Source of the DNA: Cinnamomum chago | Lineage: Eukaryota > Streptophyta > Magnoliopsida > Laurales > Lauraceae | Length of the DNA: 64,000 bases | NCBI GenBank assembly: GCA_038049695.1 | Contig: CP142451.1 | Span: forward strand, 12,460,001-12,524,000 | Reading direction: 5' to 3' | In this document: positions 36,455-49,195 of the stretch, one piece after another | Layout: each line of letters opens with the position of its first letter | How positions within the stretch are numbered: the first letter of the stretch is position 1 | Made by a program: the position numbers and the translations under genes | The notes under the pieces: model-generated | What the model saw: only the letters and a program-made list of their open reading frames with translations | The model's database searches: none | What the model was told of the DNA's origin: nothing

Positions 36455-36595
36455 TCACAGGTGGCGAACCCAGGATTTTCATTCGGGTGGTGTGGGCAAT
36501 GGTCAAATTAAGAAGCCAAATAAGAAAATAACTTTTTTAAAATATTATTAAAGAGTTTTTCGAATCTCGCGCCTGCGCACGCGTAGCATTACTTA
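36455..36595. repeat. Miniature hAT-like repeat, second member
   Basis: CAGGTGGCGAACCCAGGATTTTCATTCGG at the left; reverse complement of the repeat at 33096-33238. Contains GGGCAATGGTCAAA. Confidence 0.5.
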
Positions 36596-36619
36596 GTTCC
36601 GCCCCCAGCCTCTTCATTG

Positions 36620-38240
36620 TTGTTATCAGGCCAAACACTTGCACCCAGGTTGAGCTGCCAGACCTGAACGTCAGACCTTCGTTCAGCCCTTTTAGTTCTT
36701 GATAAGGCCCATTGTTGTTAGGCATGTCCGCATGTGAGCATGTCAGAGGGAACAGGCCTTCTAATGGGCCTTTATGAAAACATTGGACCAGCACTATCTC
36801 ATTAATTAAGTTATACATCCAGCTAAATATTTAGGCCAGGCTTCATCTTACAAACCTTAACTCAGCCCAAATTAGGAGGCTGGGTCATCAACACTAATCT
36901 CGCTTTCCCATTGTATGAAATCACAAGCTTTGGGAAACGTTATCATTCCTACTGTCACCAGCAAACTTTGGTAGGAAGTATAAAATGCAAGGAGCAAGAA
37001 AGGGAAATTGCATTTGGGCCTCAAGGGACAAATAAGGCCGACGTCAAGATTATCCAAACTGCTATCGTTACTGGCTCTAGTGGATAAGGTTTTACAGACC
37101 GACCCTGCAAAATATTGAATCTTAAATTTTACACAAGCCTGGCCCAAACCAGTTCAAACTCTAGGCCAAACCAAGGCCTATGGACAAACTTACTAGTGAA
37201 TGGGCCATCATTGATGCTTAAAAAGCTCGCAAAGAAAACAGCCTCGTGTCATGGACTGCTCAAATCCAAGGGATAGATAGAAGTGTGACTAGATAATGCA
37301 TGGAGATAAATCGTTCCGCTAAATAGAAGGGTGACCCGATAAAGCACGGGGCAAAATGGAGTGAATTAGAGCGATCTGCAATGCCAGGCCATCTGAGGAC
37401 CCGGTTGGGTGCACGCGTTTTGTTAGATTATTGAGGGTCTGTTCATTTACTAAAATTCCAAGAATTCTTGGATTTCTAAACAATGTGGAATTCTAAAATC
37501 CTCCTAAGGACATAAGCATTTTAGAATTCCACCAAAATGCAAAAATGTGGAATTTCAGGAATTCCTAAAAACTAATTGAGACTTATCATATGTTGGAATT
37601 CATAAATTTTTGTAAAGAAACAGGGGATTTGAAAATACTAGGGGTCATGATGTAAAACCCCCAACCACTGGAACTCCAGTCATAAATTCTAATAAATAAA
37701 CTGGCCCTAAAAGTCGTTGGGACTTGAGAGTTGTTCATCCATATTTGTAGTATAGCATTAGGACTGATTAGGTGTAGTTGTTTTGTCTTTTGATATTTTT
37801 CAGTACATGGTACTTGCTACCTGGAAATTTATGCATTAGGACTGGTTGGTTCGAACCTTGTACATGGTGTGAAAGGGAAGGGCGTCTTCTTCCATTATAC
37901 AATGCATTGTATGCTTTCAAGAAGCTTCCTAGGCATCCTAGCATTGAAAAATCTTTCCATTTAATGTATGGTTGGTGGGGGACTGAAGCACGAAGACCAA
38001 TCTTTGCGACCTGGTTTTCACACACCTAAAATCTACATTCAGTGTCCCAATAGCTATTTTCTTCAAACATGTATCATATATATATTATATATACTAAGAA
38101 ACATGTATTCTAACCCTCTTACAAGTAAAGACACATCTCCCCTCTATTAAATTTCTCCATAACTTATTGTCTACTACCAACCGAACTCCCCCTCTCTCAA
38201 ACACACATACTAGGTTCATCTCATCTCTATTTAATTGTCT
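36620..38240. repeat. Diverged duplicated block Y, copy 1
   Basis: Matches 39825-41200 in the same order, for example GGATAAGGTTTTACAGACC against GGATAAGGTTATATACATG, CAATGCATTGTATGCTTTCAAGAAGCTTCCT, and CAGTGTCCCAATAGCTATTTTCTT. Roughly 75-80% identical by eye. No conserved reading frame. Copy 1 carries an extra 0.4 kb near 37240-37710. Confidence 0.75.
37435..37707. mobile_element. Harbinger-like miniature element inside block Y copy 1
   Basis: Ends GGGTCTGTTCATTTACTAAAATT and, in reverse complement, GGGCCAGTTTATTTATTAGAATT. The flanking triplets are TGA and TAA, so the target duplication is imperfect. Interior rich in GGAATT palindromes. Absent from block Y copy 2. Confidence 0.55.
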
Positions 38241-38419
38241 AGATTATGAATTTTTAGCATAAGCAATGGGTGTTGCACCCAGTCCCTTTCCTAGTTTCCT
38301 TGGGTGTTGTGTTGTAATTCCTGTTAATATGGAAGCACTTTCTCCTTTGTGGTGTAACTTGGGACACAGGTAATTTGTATATACAAGAGAAGATTAATTA
38401 AGAATATGGGATAAGCCAA

Positions 38420-38960
38420 GAGTTGTCATCTTGTTGGCAAATGAGAAAAGGAGCCTGCACGCTGACCAAAGACTAGGTTCTTCTCCTCTCATCATCTTCC
38501 AAGAAGCAGAGTCAAACCCCTTACTAGTCCAATTGGGACACATACTAAGCCTCATGAGTCTCTATCAAAAGGGCTAGAAAAGCTAGTTTTCATATTATGC
38601 TCCTGGACTCTGGGCAGGAGTGGGGTGACTCTGCCGATCCATTCCTGGTTGCTTCCTGACTTACCTACACAAGGCACCAGCATCAAAGTTCAAACCAAAC
38701 TTCTGTTTTATGGGAGAGGCGGCCTAAGAAAGGACTATGGAGTATGGAGGCTTTCATCTTCAATAACCACTTTTCAGCTTCTGTGTCCAAATGCTGACTC
38801 CCCAACCTCATCTCCTGACTAGAGCAATAAGACTAGTGATCTGAATCTGCTTATTTTCAAAAGCTCCTATATTTTCTTACCGTCCATAAAAGGACTATAT
38901 GGTTGCCATTAAAGAATTTTAGACATTATGATTCTACTTCACTTGATCAATCAGAAATCA
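38420..38960. repeat. Block X, with partial copies at 35220-35310 and 30885-31130
   Basis: The first part (AAAAGGAGCCTGCACG, GGTTCTTCTCCTCTCAT) matches 35220-35310. The second (GGCTTTCATCTTCAATAACCACTTTTCAGCTTC) matches 30885-31130 at about 80%. No coding capacity recognised. Confidence 0.65.
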
Positions 38961-39824
38961 AATTCCCAAGCTTCAAAGTGATGAGCGTTACAGTGGGGAA
39001 AACACCCATGGGACCCAAAACCAGGGACAAAATAATAATCCTAAATTACCTTTTCCATATGTTCTCTCCTTAAACCCTTCCAAAAAATATTGATCATGTA
39101 ATTGTACTTTATCAACATTAATATAAATATAGTGCCCTCACGGGTTCTTAGGCATAAAGGATATCCATTGACATTTTTGTATTTTTACTTCCTTCTTTTT
39201 TCCTTTTTTGCCTAATAAAATCTTGAAATTGCCATCAAGTGAAAACAATTATCTTGAGGTCCCATACTTTCAATCAAGGTTGGAAAACTCATGTCTCGAA
39301 CTTGACTCGTCAAATGTAAAAAAAAAAAAAAAAACAAAGACTTGGATGGAGTCAACATAGAGACTCAAGAGAGTCATGTTTCTTTTAAAATAATTTCAAA
39401 AACACTTAAAATGAATCCATTATTTACAAAATATAAATATGCATTTATTTACATCTATTAATGATAATTAATTCAAATTAATAAATTTGTATTTGCAAGA
39501 AAGTACTATAATAAGGAAAGTAAAAAAAATACATATTACATAATTTGTTAGCCTAAATATCAAAATGTAAAAGAACAAATATAAGTTTCAAATTACATTC
39601 CAGTCACCATTTCTAAATTGCCCACTCAAATCTCATGCATAACTACTTAAAAATAAATATTAATTGTTCAAAATTAAATCTACTTATCAAATAGTTCAAA
39701 ATGAAAATAATTTGTTACGATGAGATGACTCGGCCAATTCTCCCCGGTTTTTGGACCAGGTCCTGCCAGAGACAGAGTGCGAACCCGACTGAACTCTGCA
39801 GTCCAACCCATTCAGCTATCAATT
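38961..39824. other. AT-rich intergenic
   Basis: A short A-run at 39319-39335. No gene or transposon end recognised. Confidence 0.4.
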
Positions 39825-41063
39825 AATCAAAGTGTTTGCACCCAGATTCAGCTAATGACCTGAAAGTCAGACCTGGGCTCAGTCCTTTCTAATGTCCCTT
39901 TATGCAAACATTGGATCAACACTAGCCCGTTAAGTTATCAAGCTAAATATTTAGGCCACGTTTCCTTTTCCTTAACTCAGCCCAAATAAGGAGGCTGGAC
40001 CTTCAGCTTGCAAGTTGCAATCCTGATCGTGACCATAATCATCACTAATCTCGGTCTAGCTTCAACTGAGTGCCAGTGCTCACCACTCGGGAACATGTGA
40101 TGGGGCCCACATTTTGATTAATCCGAATTGACTATAAAACAGGAACCCCCTAATAGTAATGGGTCCTCGAGCTTGGCACCCATCTGAATGAAGTGGACCC
40201 TTGGATCGAGTGTGCACTCCTTTTGGACAGTAAAAACTTGTTGGCAATGGATCAAGTGGAGCCGGTGATGATCCGAGCCTCTGTCACCATACACAAGGCA
40301 TTTGGGCCTCAAGTGACAGATAAGGCCCACCCCAAAATGATCCAAACTGCTATCTTCAATAGCTCCAGTGGATAAGGTTATATACATGGGCAGAACTCGA
40401 GTCTGCAAAACCATAAATTTTAAATTTTACATAGGCTAGGCCTGGACGCCTGCCCCTAATCAGTTCAAACTTTAGGCCAAACCAAGGCCATTACAAAACC
40501 CAACTAATGAATTGGTTCACTAGTCAAGTTACCAAACAGATCTCATCTCTCAGAGAGAACAGCCCTAGCCATCTGATGACTCTTTGTTAGGGTTTTTTTT
40601 TTTTTTGTATCAATGGGACTTGAGAGTTGTTCTTCCACAGTTGTTGCATATCATTAGGACTGGTTAATTAGGTGAGGTTATTATGCATAGCTTTTGATAA
40701 ATATAGTTTCCTAGTTGGATGTTTGAAGTCTGAACAAGGTGTGAAAGAAATGGGGGGTCTTCTTCCATCACACAATGCATTGTATTCTTTCAAGAAGCTT
40801 CCTTTGAAGGCATCCTAACATTGAAAATCTTTCGCTTTAATATATGGTCGGTTAGGTCTTGAACATGAAGACCTATGTTTGTGACATATGGTCTGCACAG
40901 CTCAATCTACATTCAGTGTCCCAATAGCTATTTTCTTTAAGCATGTGTCATTTATTATACTAAGAAACATGTGTTCTAACCCTGTTGCAGGCAAAGACAC
41001 GTCTCCCCTCTATATTAAATTTCTTCATGACTTTGTCTACTACCAACCAAGCTCATATCCTCA

Positions 41064-41113
<50 letters not shown>

Positions 41114-41200
41114 GGTTCATTTACAATAATATTGAAATAGATCCATATCTAAAAAATTTGGGACTAGCCCACCTAATGCACAAACAATAGGTGTTGCATA
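39825..41200. repeat. Diverged duplicated block Y, copy 2
   Basis: See 36620-38240. Lacks the miniature element of copy 1 and contains a CT/CA microsatellite at 41066-41113. Confidence 0.75.
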
Positions 41201-42786
41201 CTTGTACGGTTGCTTCCAACCCCTTTCTTCTAGTTTTATTGCTTTTTTTTAGGCTTTATAGCTTTGTTTATTATATTTTTGCTAGCTCGAAAGGTGGGTG
41301 TGCTCCACTTATAAAGGTCCACCTTTCCATTCTAGAATAACTTGGTATGCAACCAATTCACAATGGTGTTTTTATGTACCGGGCACTTTGATTAGAGTAT
41401 GTGGTGAACCAGATATTATTCTAATTAGATCATTATAATTCTCAATTTAAAGCATAAAAAAGAAAGCTAACTTTTAAGTACAGTTATTTTTGTGATTGGA
41501 ATCCAACCATAGTTAAAAGTCAAATTAATGTTCAATTGAAAATAATATTAAACCATTAGAGGGTAGGCATAGTTGAATGGTAAATTAGAGAGGACAGAAA
41601 AAGGAACTTCAATTGAAGGGGCCATGGGTGATGCTAGGAAAGCTCTGTGGAAGGTATGAGAAAGAGAGTTTCTCTCATCCTCCTCTATATGAAGCTGTAC
41701 TTGCAGGTACGTGCAGGACCAAAGTGAACACACGACTTTGTGACTGGTCATTAGCATTGGACAAGTTTACCGACATTAGCCAACATTCTCCACGAGTGCA
41801 GGGGACCATGTAACATTTCCCTAGTGGTTTCTAAGAAAGGAGAGGTTAGCCGGTTTCAACTTTCAACCATGCCTTCAAAGATCAATGATCATATGATGAA
41901 AAGCCTTGGTCCACTTTCAAAAGCCATGTAAAAATTATGTGTTCGCCTTCAAAATCCACATAAAAATATTGGATTTGCCTTAAAATCCAACTATCAGCTT
42001 GGATCCGCCGCCCTCAAATGAAAATCCTGCTGATTTTTACAATTGTAAATAAACGTGATTGATCAATCTATTAGGATATACTTTTTTATTGGAATGAAAA
42101 CTGAGCCATTATCTTAGATTGGATTATGAATAGTTTGAAACAAGAAAAATGAGACAAACATGTTTTTACTCAGAAGCTTCCCAGGTAAAAACTCGCAAGC
42201 AAATGCCAGCTTAGGATCATTCCTCAAGCTTAAAAGTGATTAATAGTTCATTCTTACCCTCCACCATGTGAAAAATATGTACCAAGTCAAATGGGAGTAT
42301 TAAAAAAAAAAAACTTGCACTCATGACCATTGTAGTGGTTGTCATCATCACTATTAAAGTCTTATCTTGGGTCAAAATTATCTTAAATTTTTAGGGAAAA
42401 GTTGATGGCCACTTCTACATCCCAACCAAACCCATGAAAATTTACTAGAGGTCTAATGCAGTTTATGGACATTAATTAGGTGGGCCTCTGGGAGACCCGA
42501 ATTCAGAAACAGTACTCGAATTTAAAAACAGTTAAGCTTTTGGAGAGCAACATCTAACCCGGTTCTTTTACAGGCCCATAACTGTGGACCCAAACTCAAA
42601 CTCAAGCCCAAAATCAGGATCCATATTCAGATTTTTTTGAATTTGGGTACTCGGGGCAATTGAGTGAGAACCTACTTCCATCTTTAATAATGGAGTCCTC
42701 TTCGTGGGGCCCACTTGGAACTATAGCAAATTAAAGTGGTCTTATAAAGGGATGATTTCACCGTAGTGAATTTCGGCTAAACGCCA
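41201..42786. other. Intergenic, no gene supported
   Basis: Diverged AT-rich sequence. The fragment GATCCGCCGCCCTCAAATGAAAATCCTG near 42001 resembles an end of the hAT-like family at 33096, 36455 and 49775. No convincing exon. Confidence 0.35.
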
Positions 42787-42961
42787 AGGGCTTGCTCAGT
42801 TGGCATAGGACCACGGTTTGCATATGGAGGTTATATGTTCAAAACTGCACTACCACACTGGGGTTACAGGGGGAAGTTTACTCGGCTTCCCTTTGGACCT
42901 GGAGGCTTTAGTCCAACCCAAATGGTTGAAAATCCTCCGATAGCAAAAAAAAAAAAAAAAA
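42787..42961 (+). mobile_element. tRNA-derived SINE with poly-A tail
   Basis: The head AGGGCTTGCTCAGTTGGCAT (box-A-like) and GGTTATATGTTCAAAACTGC (box-B-like) resembles a tRNA gene. A body of about 90 bp and an A17 tail at 42945-42961 follow. It cannot fold as a tRNA gene with normal arms, so it is read as a SINE. Target duplication not found. Confidence 0.65.
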
Positions 42962-44710
42962 GGGCTAGAAATTTGTTATGGTTGGATTATAATAACCATG
43001 ACTTAAAGACTTCAATACTTTAATGGCACATACTCATCAACTCATTAAATTAAAGTTTTGGGGTGTGTCAATTCAAATGGAGATCACTAAGAACATATAT
43101 AGTCTATTTCCATGTAATTACTAATCCGTATTGTTTGACTATGAAACCGTGTGGAAATGTCATACATTTCTTTTTCTTCCAGTGGCAAGGTTATATATGG
43201 CCCAGTCGTTATATTCTGAAGTGCATGTTTTTGGAGAGACACTAGGCATATGTCCTGATCATCAACGTGGCAATGGCAGTACCCAGACATGTTTGTGGGC
43301 ATATTTGATTTACCTTCTTGTGATGGAGAACCTACATAGACCCCAGAGCCAAGCTCCATCACAGAGATAGATCATTCTCTGTGCATGTGTCATTATTGAG
43401 AGAAAATAGATGACTATGCAATCATATTCAATCTCCACCACTCCCTAGGAAGAAAAACAACCTTTACCACTCACAAATATTGGAATTTCCCTAAATAATT
43501 CACTTTTTTAGCACAATTTTTTTGAGTTTTCGTACTTGGGGCCACCTTAATTCAATCCAATTTATTAAGATACATCAACCCCAATTGAATTTACATTTAG
43601 CCAAATTTCACTATGTTCTAGATATTTTTTTCTTCACAAAGGGACTCCTAGTGATGCCCTCATACATACTATAGATGTCTCTAAACTTTATCATCAATTA
43701 GACCGTTGGATTTTATATCCAACAAATTTGCAAGGTGTATAGCCACTGAAGTTTGATGACTTAAATCAAAGGCTAGAATTATTTGATCGATCCCTTTTTA
43801 AATAGGAAAATCATTTGATTAAAAAAAAATGAAAAAATGAACACACGCATATATATTTTTGTGTTATGCTAAAAAGCACCTCTCACAAAAGCAATAGCTT
43901 AACCCTTGCTGGGACTTACTCTGTTATATGCAAACTAAGAAATAATAATATAATGGAAATGTTTCATTGTGGATATGATTACGGGCAAATGAGGTTTAGA
44001 GGCTGGTTTTCTTCTAAGCTAAATGTTCTATGAAATTCAACACAACAGTGAGTATAATTTAAGTCTGCATCAAATTAAGACTAATTCATTGGGTTTAACA
44101 AGTCCTTGACACTTGATTGACAAAATTGGACCTTTATTACCTTTCATGATAAAGCTGTCCCTGCTTTCAATAAGTAAATAAAAATAAACAAAGTAAAGTT
44201 GATAAAACAATACATATTCTGTGTCTTCTCACAGCACGATAGGCCTTGAATTTGTTGAGGCCCTCTAGAATCTTCTGTAACTATCCATCGCAAATGCGGT
44301 CCCACAATGAACAGGATCGAGTTGAAATATGTGTAAAACAAACAAAATTTTGGTTGAACTTATCCACACTTTGAACCATTGAATGGTTGATGGTTCAATG
44401 CTTGATGATGTAGGTCGATATCAATTTTTGTAAATCCTACAATTGATTTAGGCTCCTGATTCTAGCAGTTTTAGGTGCATTTGTTGCATCCTGTGTTAAA
44501 TATTTTATAAAATGACAAAAACAATTATTTATTTAGATGTCTAGTAAAGATATAGGTGTTGGTCCATGTCTCACTCCAATTAATTAAGTTTGAGCTAATC
44601 GCGTGTAAAATATATGATTACCTCTATTTTTATATTTTAAACGCTTGTCATGTGTAATCAAATTTAAAAGTGGGTTCAAATCTAACTAGAGAAAACTTTG
44701 GGCCAACTTT

Positions 44711-44750
<40 letters not shown>

Positions 44751-46859
44751 AGTGGTTAGAATTTTACCGGTGGGCTATAGTATTGAATACTAATGCCTAC
44801 CAAAGTGGAGAAGAATGAATTTTTATCATTTTGAAAATTTCTAACACATTATACTCAAAAGAAGTTTAGTGTGTGGCCTTGTTTTTTATTTAATTCTATT
44901 AAAGGGGGCTAAGACATAAGAGAAAAGTCAGTAAATAAAAAAGCCTGTACACGTATGGAGAAAATTGGATTTGAAACTTAAGTAATAAGTAAGAAAAAGG
45001 GTCTGCAACCTGTTGCTCTCTCTTGAAATTTTTTTTTTTAAAGACAACCTTGTCTTGATAGCCTGTCAGTGGTTCATTGCCACTTGACACTTTTTCGCTT
45101 TATGCAATGAATATAGGAGGGTTCCACTGCCCTTATCAATCGGAGATGGGGTGGTGGCATTTTATGCAGCATGTGCCCTCTCATGTGCCCTCTCCTCGAG
45201 GACTTACAGTTGGAGGGTGTCATGACCAAGGCAATTATTTACCATGTGGAAACCCTTGGGACACATAATTCGAAAGATACGAGAATCACGTATGTTCTCT
45301 TTTTTTTTTTAATAAACCAAGGTGGCTAAGACATGTAAGAGTACCCCGAATATTAAGGGAGACTAAGGTCAATTTCTGAACAATTGGGTGAGATGTGGGA
45401 TTGTCAATCAACTAAGCAACCCCTCATTCTACAGTCTCCATATATGTATTTTAAGATCGACTCCTCTATTAAAAACAGTCTTTGTGGTGATGCATAGAGA
45501 CTGAAACTTAAACTCAGATCATCATTCTAATCATTTGATCAACGGCTCGTAAGTTTCCACCATTCAAATATATACACAATCGATCAAACGGTTCAATTTA
45601 TTCAGATTGGGTGAGGGGAGAGGGTTTCTTATTTTATGGTCCACTTAGATCGATCATGAGTATACCCATTGAGCACCGGTGCTCGGCGGAGGTTTTTCCT
45701 TTTAAGATATAGTATCTAGTGCTCTTTATTTATTTATTTTTTAATTTATGCCGGATTGATGTTTTGAGGTTTTCACCTTTGTATTGATGGTATACATCCT
45801 ATCTACACTGTTTTGATGTTTTAAATAATGATCCAATACTCATCCACAACTAGATTGACTAATTGGATTGATGGCATACATCTCATTTATTGTTCAATTA
45901 ATGATTGAAGACTTATCTATATTTTTTTCCTTTTGAATAGGTTTATAAGCTCACACACACTCTACATGTCTCTAACCAACTCCGAGACAAGACTTATCTG
46001 CCTTTCGATTGGTCATTCATATCTTATCTTTTGTTGGAGTGGTGATTTGAGGCTTTTCCAATATAAATCTGACAGTTCACATCCTTCTGATTCTTGGATC
46101 GATGTTTTAAGGCTTATCAGCTATTACAATGATGCCCCACTCCATTTGTTTCATTGGATTGGTAATCTGATGTTTTCCTATCATGCCACTAATAATAATC
46201 TACTTCATTTTCTCTCTTGGATAGATGATGCTCTCAGGAAATTTCACCAATTGTTTAATATAATATAATGACTCTCATCTTTCTACCACTGAATCAACAA
46301 CTGTAGCCCTTTTCATCAATAGATCAAGCTCTCCATCTTTTCAGTTGTTACATCATATATTGTTGGGCTATTTTCATCACCAGGTCGATGAAGTTTATCT
46401 TCAATCTTTCATTTTTCCTTTCCCATTAGGTCAGCGAGGTGAGGTTTTCCAACCGTATTATCTGCGTGAGAGGACGTCTTAAGAACTTTGTATCTTCCAC
46501 GAGGTTTCTCCACTGGTTGTAATTTGTAGAGACGGCATTAGTATTTGAGTCATCTCACCTCTTTAATTAATACTCTTGGTGGAATTATGTGACAAATCAA
46601 AGAAACCCAATCCATTCATAGCTTTCAGAGCCTGTAGCTCGTGCCCATTTTCTTACCTTGTGGTGAGAAATTTGGAGAGCGAGAAATAAATTGAGTGCGA
46701 AAGGGCATATCTTAACACCAAAACAGGTTTTAACTATTACTTATTGTATGAACTTGCTTGATAAATTAACCCGAATGTCCCACATGCATCTCATATCTCA
46801 TTTCTTACTCCCTTATAATTAAAAAAAGGGGGTCTTGCGCAAATCGCTCTTTCCATTAG
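42962..46859. other. Repeat-poor intergenic stretch, no gene supported
   Basis: T37 homopolymer at 44713-44749. Region 45720-46480 shows loosely repeated TTGGATTGATG.../GATTCTTGGATCGATG words and a 111-codon frame without any domain; it looks like decayed noncoding repeat. The frames at 43063-43370 were inspected and not recognised. Confidence 0.35.
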
Positions 46860-46914
46860 CGATGCGATATTTGATAGTCATACAGGCTAATCAGCTTTCA
46901 GTTTTACCTTATTT

Positions 46915-47365
46915 TTTAATGGATCGCTTGTGATTGCCGGGACTTCCAAAGGACCAAGAGTCATTTCCGCTTAAGAGGCCAAAACGAGTGTACTACTCTT
47001 TGCACTAAATGCTATCAAAGATTGCAGATTCTCGAGAGTTCGAGCTCATATGGATGTTCTATAAGTTGTAAGAAGTATTAAGGGCAGCAATAATTGGTCT
47101 ATCCAGCCTTTCATAAAAGATATTTTGAAGTGTTTGACACATTTTGAGTCTTTTGAGACAGTTTTCATTCCAAGAGAATTGAATATGATTGCCCGCTATC
47201 TTGCTAAATGTGGATAATCTGAGAAAAACTTTATTTGGCCTCATTGTGAATAGGCCTTTGTTTGTTTTCTTATTGGTGTCCAAGTTTTTTAGTGTATTGT
47301 AGCTTGTTTGTTGGCTTCATTTTTTAATGAAATCTCTATTTCTTATAACCAAAAGAAAAAAATAA
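46915..47365 (+). mobile_element. LINE 3' end: degenerate RNase H domain and tail
   Basis: One frame reads SLVIAGTSKGPRVISA, stop, EAKTSVLLFALNAIKDCRF, AHMDVL, stop, VVRSIKGSNNWSIQPFIKDIL, FETVFIPRELNMIARYLAKCG, stop (near 47216). This is the RNase H-like (RVT_3) domain found at the C-terminus of plant L1-type LINE ORF2 and related host-like copies. The catalytic Asp position (usually SDS or SDA) reads HMDVL. About 130 bp of T-rich 3' UTR and an A-rich end (47350-47370) follow. The upstream reverse transcriptase is missing: a 5'-truncated, dead copy. Confidence 0.7.
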
Positions 47366-47679
47366 TAATAACACTATTCGAAGGGAAGTTAAGAGTAAGT
47401 AAATGAAAGGGATGGGTGGACATGAATGATGTCGTTTCAAAAGCTTAAAAAACTTTTTTTATATCATTAACTTGTTAATCTCTTTCATATTTTTAAGCTA
47501 AAACTTAACCACTCTATTGCAAGCTTCCAAAAGCCTGAAGAAGTTTGTATCACAAAGGAATTCTAAGGCGTCGTTTGGAAATACTACTTTTTTTAATTGA
47601 CTTTAAACTGACTAAAATAAAGGTGCTTTAGACTATTTGCCAAAGTTTGGCTGGATGTTTGATTTAATCTCAACTTTAA

Positions 47680-48544
47680 GGGGACGTTTGTTTTTTTCAT
47701 TTACATATGTAATTGAATCACATGGACAATGGATACACATAAATCATGTTTGTTTGGTGTGATTTTGATTCACATGTGTAAAGTAGCTATGTAAATGGTG
47801 TGAAAAATAGCCCCTTTTGTGCCTTAGATTTCACACCTCAAGAGGTGTGAAAATGATTCGCACAGCACTATTACAAGGCGGACTGCTACAGTGCCATTAT
47901 GAGCAGCCCGCCTTTTTTTTTTTTTTGGGCCCCACTTGTAACATTCAGACCATTCATTCTCTTAAGAAGCTCAAACACGGCTATGTGTCCAATTTTCAAC
48001 CGTTGATGATGCATGGAGATTGATATATCATCAACATAATCACAGCATTGGATTAATCTATTATTACTAACATATAGCAGTCCGCCTTTTATGATTTTTT
48101 TTATTTTTCTGGGACCCACCTGTAAAATCAGGACCATTCATATTCTTCAGAAGCTCAACCACGGCCATGTATCCAATTCTCAACCGTTGATGATGCATGG
48201 AGGTTGAGATATCATCAAACAATATACAACTTATTGTTACTAACATACCCAGTCCGCCTTTTATGATTTTTTTAATGTTTTGGGCCCCACCTGTAAAATC
48301 AGGACCGTTCATATTTTTCAGAAGCTCAAACACGGTCATGTGTTCAATTTTCAACCATTGATGTTGCTTGTATGTTGAGATATCATCAAACAATCTACAA
48401 CTTATTCATAGATTGACATGTGAAAAGTTATGCTAGTAACAAACGGTAGAATCTGATCCACATGTGAGTCATTTACATATGCAAATGACTCACATGTGGG
48501 TCATTTACACAAGTGAATCACTTTCACACGAAACAAACGACCCC
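47680..48544. mobile_element. PIF/Harbinger-like element with internal triple repeat
   Basis: Ends GGGGACGTTTGTTT and, in reverse complement, GGGGTCGTTTGTTT; both are flanked by TAA (47677-47679 and 48545-48547), the Harbinger-type 3-bp target duplication. Subterminal CACATGTG and CATTTACATATG words recur in both arms. The right end is followed by a second copy of ACGAAACAAACGACCCCTAA (to 48568), so the end was locally duplicated. No transposase. Confidence 0.7.
47904..48420. repeat. Three tandem repeats of about 172 bp inside the Harbinger-like element
   Basis: Units 47904-48077, 48078-48249 and 48250-48420. Each starts with CAG(T/C)CCGCCTTTT, then GGGCCCCACCTGTAA, CAGAAGCTCAAACACGG and CAACCGTTGATGATGC. 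Units 2 and 3 are the most alike. No start codon or conserved frame; antisense frames across the units follow the repeat. Confidence 0.85.
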
Positions 48545-48975
48545 TAAGAGCACGAAACAAACGACCCCTAAGAGCTTTTACCTTCTTTTGAGAAAATAAT
48601 TAAAAGGTGACCTTTTTTAAATAGATATGAACGTTTAAAGCAATCAAAGACTCTTTTTTCTTTGTTTTTCTTTGTTTATAAGTTTTCCCATATAACTCTT
48701 ATAATATAACAAGTTTGTCTCACTATTTTTACTTGATGATAAATTTGTCTCTATTGTTTTTAGGATATGACAACTCTGCCCATATAACTTTTATGGTATG
48801 ATAAATTTATCTTTTTTAGTTAAATTAAATATACAAATATAATTTATTTGTAAGAGGGTCTTAATTGAAAAAGATCTATTTGAATAAACTCTTATTCAAA
48901 AAGATAAGACTTGCAAAGCAGGTTGTGAGTTGACACCTCGTATTTAGGTGTGTTCAAGTGGCTATACTGACAACA

Positions 48976-49195
48976 AAGGGTTGCGCAGTTGGTTGACAAC
49001 CAAGCCAAGGTTTGATCCATGGGTAGGCCACTCTCTGCACTTTGTGGACTTCCTTTTCCTACCTGTGTAGCTCTCCTTCCCACATGTTTGGGCCATCCTT
49101 CCCACTTTGTGGACTCCCCCCTTCCCACTTTATGGGCTTCCTCATCCTACTCTTTTGTGGGCTCTTTAGGGTCCTAGCCCTCGGGCTAGACTTTA
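48976..49195 (+). mobile_element. tRNA-derived SINE-like element
   Basis: The head AAAGGGTTGCGCAGTTGGTTG (box-A-like) and CAAGGTTTGATCCATGGG (box-B-like) is followed by a body with four CCCAC(T/A)T.(T)GTGG(A/G)CT repeats. A weak A-rich end lies at about 49190-49200. Confidence 0.5.

Noticed and set aside
42787-42870. Possible tRNA gene
   Set aside because: Box A and box B are present, but there is no proper cloverleaf or acceptor stem, and a poly-A tail follows: a SINE.
43063-43370. Exon-like stretch with clustered open frames
   Set aside because: Frames overlap on both strands and no recognisable domain or neighbouring exon was found.
45933-46268. 111-codon frame
   Set aside because: Follows loosely repeated noncoding words, has no domain, splice context or promoter signal.
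47904-48420. CRISPR-like array
   Set aside because: Three long 172-bp tandem units without spacers, inside a plant transposon.
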